Assembly: GCA_024223125.1 (NCBI GenBank)
Contig: JAAEOP010000849.1
Location: 1 to 6,252 of the forward strand
Length of the DNA: 6,252 nucleotides
Reading direction: 5' to 3'
Source of the DNA: Chloroflexota bacterium
Lineage (GTDB): Bacteria; Chloroflexota; Anaerolineae; Promineifilales; Promineifilaceae
The notes beneath the pieces are model-generated. The model saw only the letters and a program-made list of their open reading frames with translations, was not told the origin of the DNA and did no database searches. The position numbers were made by a program, and so were the translations under genes. Positions 5,574 through 6,252 of this stretch are shown here, piece by piece (position 1 is the stretch's first letter; the number at the start of each line of letters is the position of its first letter).

Positions 5574-5607
5574 AGACCTGACAGGTTTTGCAAAACCCGT
5601 CAGGTCT
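5574..5607 (-). terminator. Long hairpin downstream of livK; terminator or attenuator candidate
   Basis: A 34-base near-perfect palindrome has 17-base arms (AGACCTGACAGGTTTTG and its partner) that meet without a loop; in practice the central TTTTGCAAAA would open into one. The single mismatch (A5583/C5598) becomes a G-U wobble only in minus-strand RNA, which favours function in the livK transcript. It begins 11 bases after the livK stop at 5619. There is no U-tract following, so full intrinsic termination is doubtful. mRNA 3'-end protection, giving more LivK than LivHMGF, is a reasonable alternative. Similar palindromes are, to my recollection, dispersed in Chloroflexota genomes. Confidence 0.6.
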
Positions 5608-5618
5608 TCTCTCTAAAA

Positions 5619-6252
5619 CTATTGTTCAAGCAGTTGGAACGCGCCATCCTGGACCTGGAACAGGAAGAAAGCGCTGCCTTCCGCCTGATTACCTTCACCG
5701 AAGGCAACGGGGACGCCTAATGGTGTGGTTTCCAGATTGATGTTGGTCAGGGCATCCACGATACAAGCACGAGAAACATCTCCAGCGGCCACACAAGTTT
5801 CAACCGCATCCAGAGCGATGTAAGCTGCGAAGCCGGCCGCGCCGCCAAATGCGCCAAACTCTTCACTGACCTGTGCGGCATACAGTTCATTGTATGGCGC
5901 CATCGTAGGCACAAGATTGGGATCGGGGGCAAAGAAGGTGACGTATGTGCCTTCGGCCGCGTCTCCGGCCGCATCTACCCAACCCAATGAGAAGCCGCCA
6001 TCAGCCAGGAAGTAGATGCCTTCATAACCCTGCTCTCGCAGTTGCACAGCCAATGTTCCTTCCTGCGCCTCAATCTGGCTGGGGAAGAAAACAACATCAG
6101 AACCGGCAGCGACTACGGCCGTAGCAATCGAAGAGAAGTCTGTCTCTTCCTGCGTTACCGAAGCTCGTTCAACCGTTACGCCGGCATCTTCCAACAAAAC
6201 AGTCAACTCATCATCCAAACCCGCAGAGTAAGAAGATTGGTCATCCACCAGA
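5619..6252 (-). CDS. livK: Periplasmic-type amino acid-binding protein (LivK-like), C-terminal part
   Basis: 210 codons up to TAG 5619 are visible; the gene enters from the right edge, and the first readable residues are LVDDQSSYSAGLDDEL. The GTG at 6248 is an internal Val, not a start. This is the type 1 periplasmic-binding fold (Peripla_BP_6): DDxxxYxxGLxxE, then SDVVFFPSQIEAQEGTLAVQ and GYEGIYFLADGG, which line the second lobe and hinge, then GTYVTFFAPDP and a C-terminal domain ending FFLFQVQDGAFQLLEQ. Two Cys in ETCVAAGDVSRACIV, nine residues apart, could form a disulfide in the exported protein. The signal peptide and first lobe are outside the window. It lies first in the cluster; the ligand cannot be read from this half and may be an amino acid, amide or other small compound. 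Confidence 0.92.
   Translation of the reverse strand, partial: LVDDQSSYSAGLDDELTVLLEDAGVTVERASVTQEETDFSSIATAVVAAGSDVVFFPSQIEAQEGTLAVQLREQGYEGIYFLADGGFSLGWVDAAGDAAEGTYVTFFAPDPNLVPTMAPYNELYAAQVSEEFGAFGGAAGFAAYIALDAVETCVAAGDVSRACIVDALTNINLETTPLGVPVAFGEGNQAEGSAFFLFQVQDGAFQLLEQ

Noticed and set aside
6246..6248. GTG as the start of the LivK-like gene
   Set aside because: The frame remains open to the window edge and the visible part is only the second half of the binding-protein fold.

Overview
The window carries one minus-strand gene cluster for a branched-chain-amino-acid-type (LivKHMGF / HAAT family) ABC importer. In transcription order, right to left, it holds: the C-terminal part of a periplasmic-type binding protein (livK-like, cut by the right edge), a repeat-rich gap with hairpins, an unrecognised 173-residue protein, the permeases livH and livM, and the ATPases livG and livF. 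A 200-base gap with short repeats and a 25-codon ORF follows. Last comes the N-terminal part of a fold-type I PLP enzyme (aminotransferase class V superfamily), cut by the left edge. I see no convincing plus-strand gene, no RNA gene, no CRISPR array and no insertion sequence.

The best guess for the host is a Chloroflexota bacterium (Anaerolineae or relatives). This rests on recall rather than a search. It uses the GGNASGKST-type Walker A of LivF, heptanucleotide repeat arrays, a GACCTGACAGG...CAGGTC hairpin of a kind I associate with those genomes, and a striking excess of CGGCCG / ACGGCCGT. The transporter genes look about 52-60% GC in sampled blocks. The unrecognised gene is about 39% GC.

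The transporter works as a unit. LivK captures an amino acid or similar small substrate outside the membrane, LivH and LivM form the channel, and LivG and LivF supply ATP hydrolysis. livH/livM and livM/livG overlap by one base (TAATG) and livG/livF by four (GTGA), which implies translational coupling. The livK-livH junction is different: about 850 bases containing a hairpin, inverted heptamer arrays and an AT-rich gene without any CGGCCG site, so it looks like a later insertion.

The points most worth a second look are: a 7-base tandem array inside the 5' end of livF whose copy number sets the reading frame; 23 CGGCCG hexamers in 6.25 kb, absent from the putative insertion; a LivM with roughly 110 extra residues before its C-terminal RPHGILG motif; a LivG signature motif reading LSYAN; alternating AGATTG/CAATCT palindromes that supply the end of a short ORF; and a possible leaderless start for the PLP enzyme.
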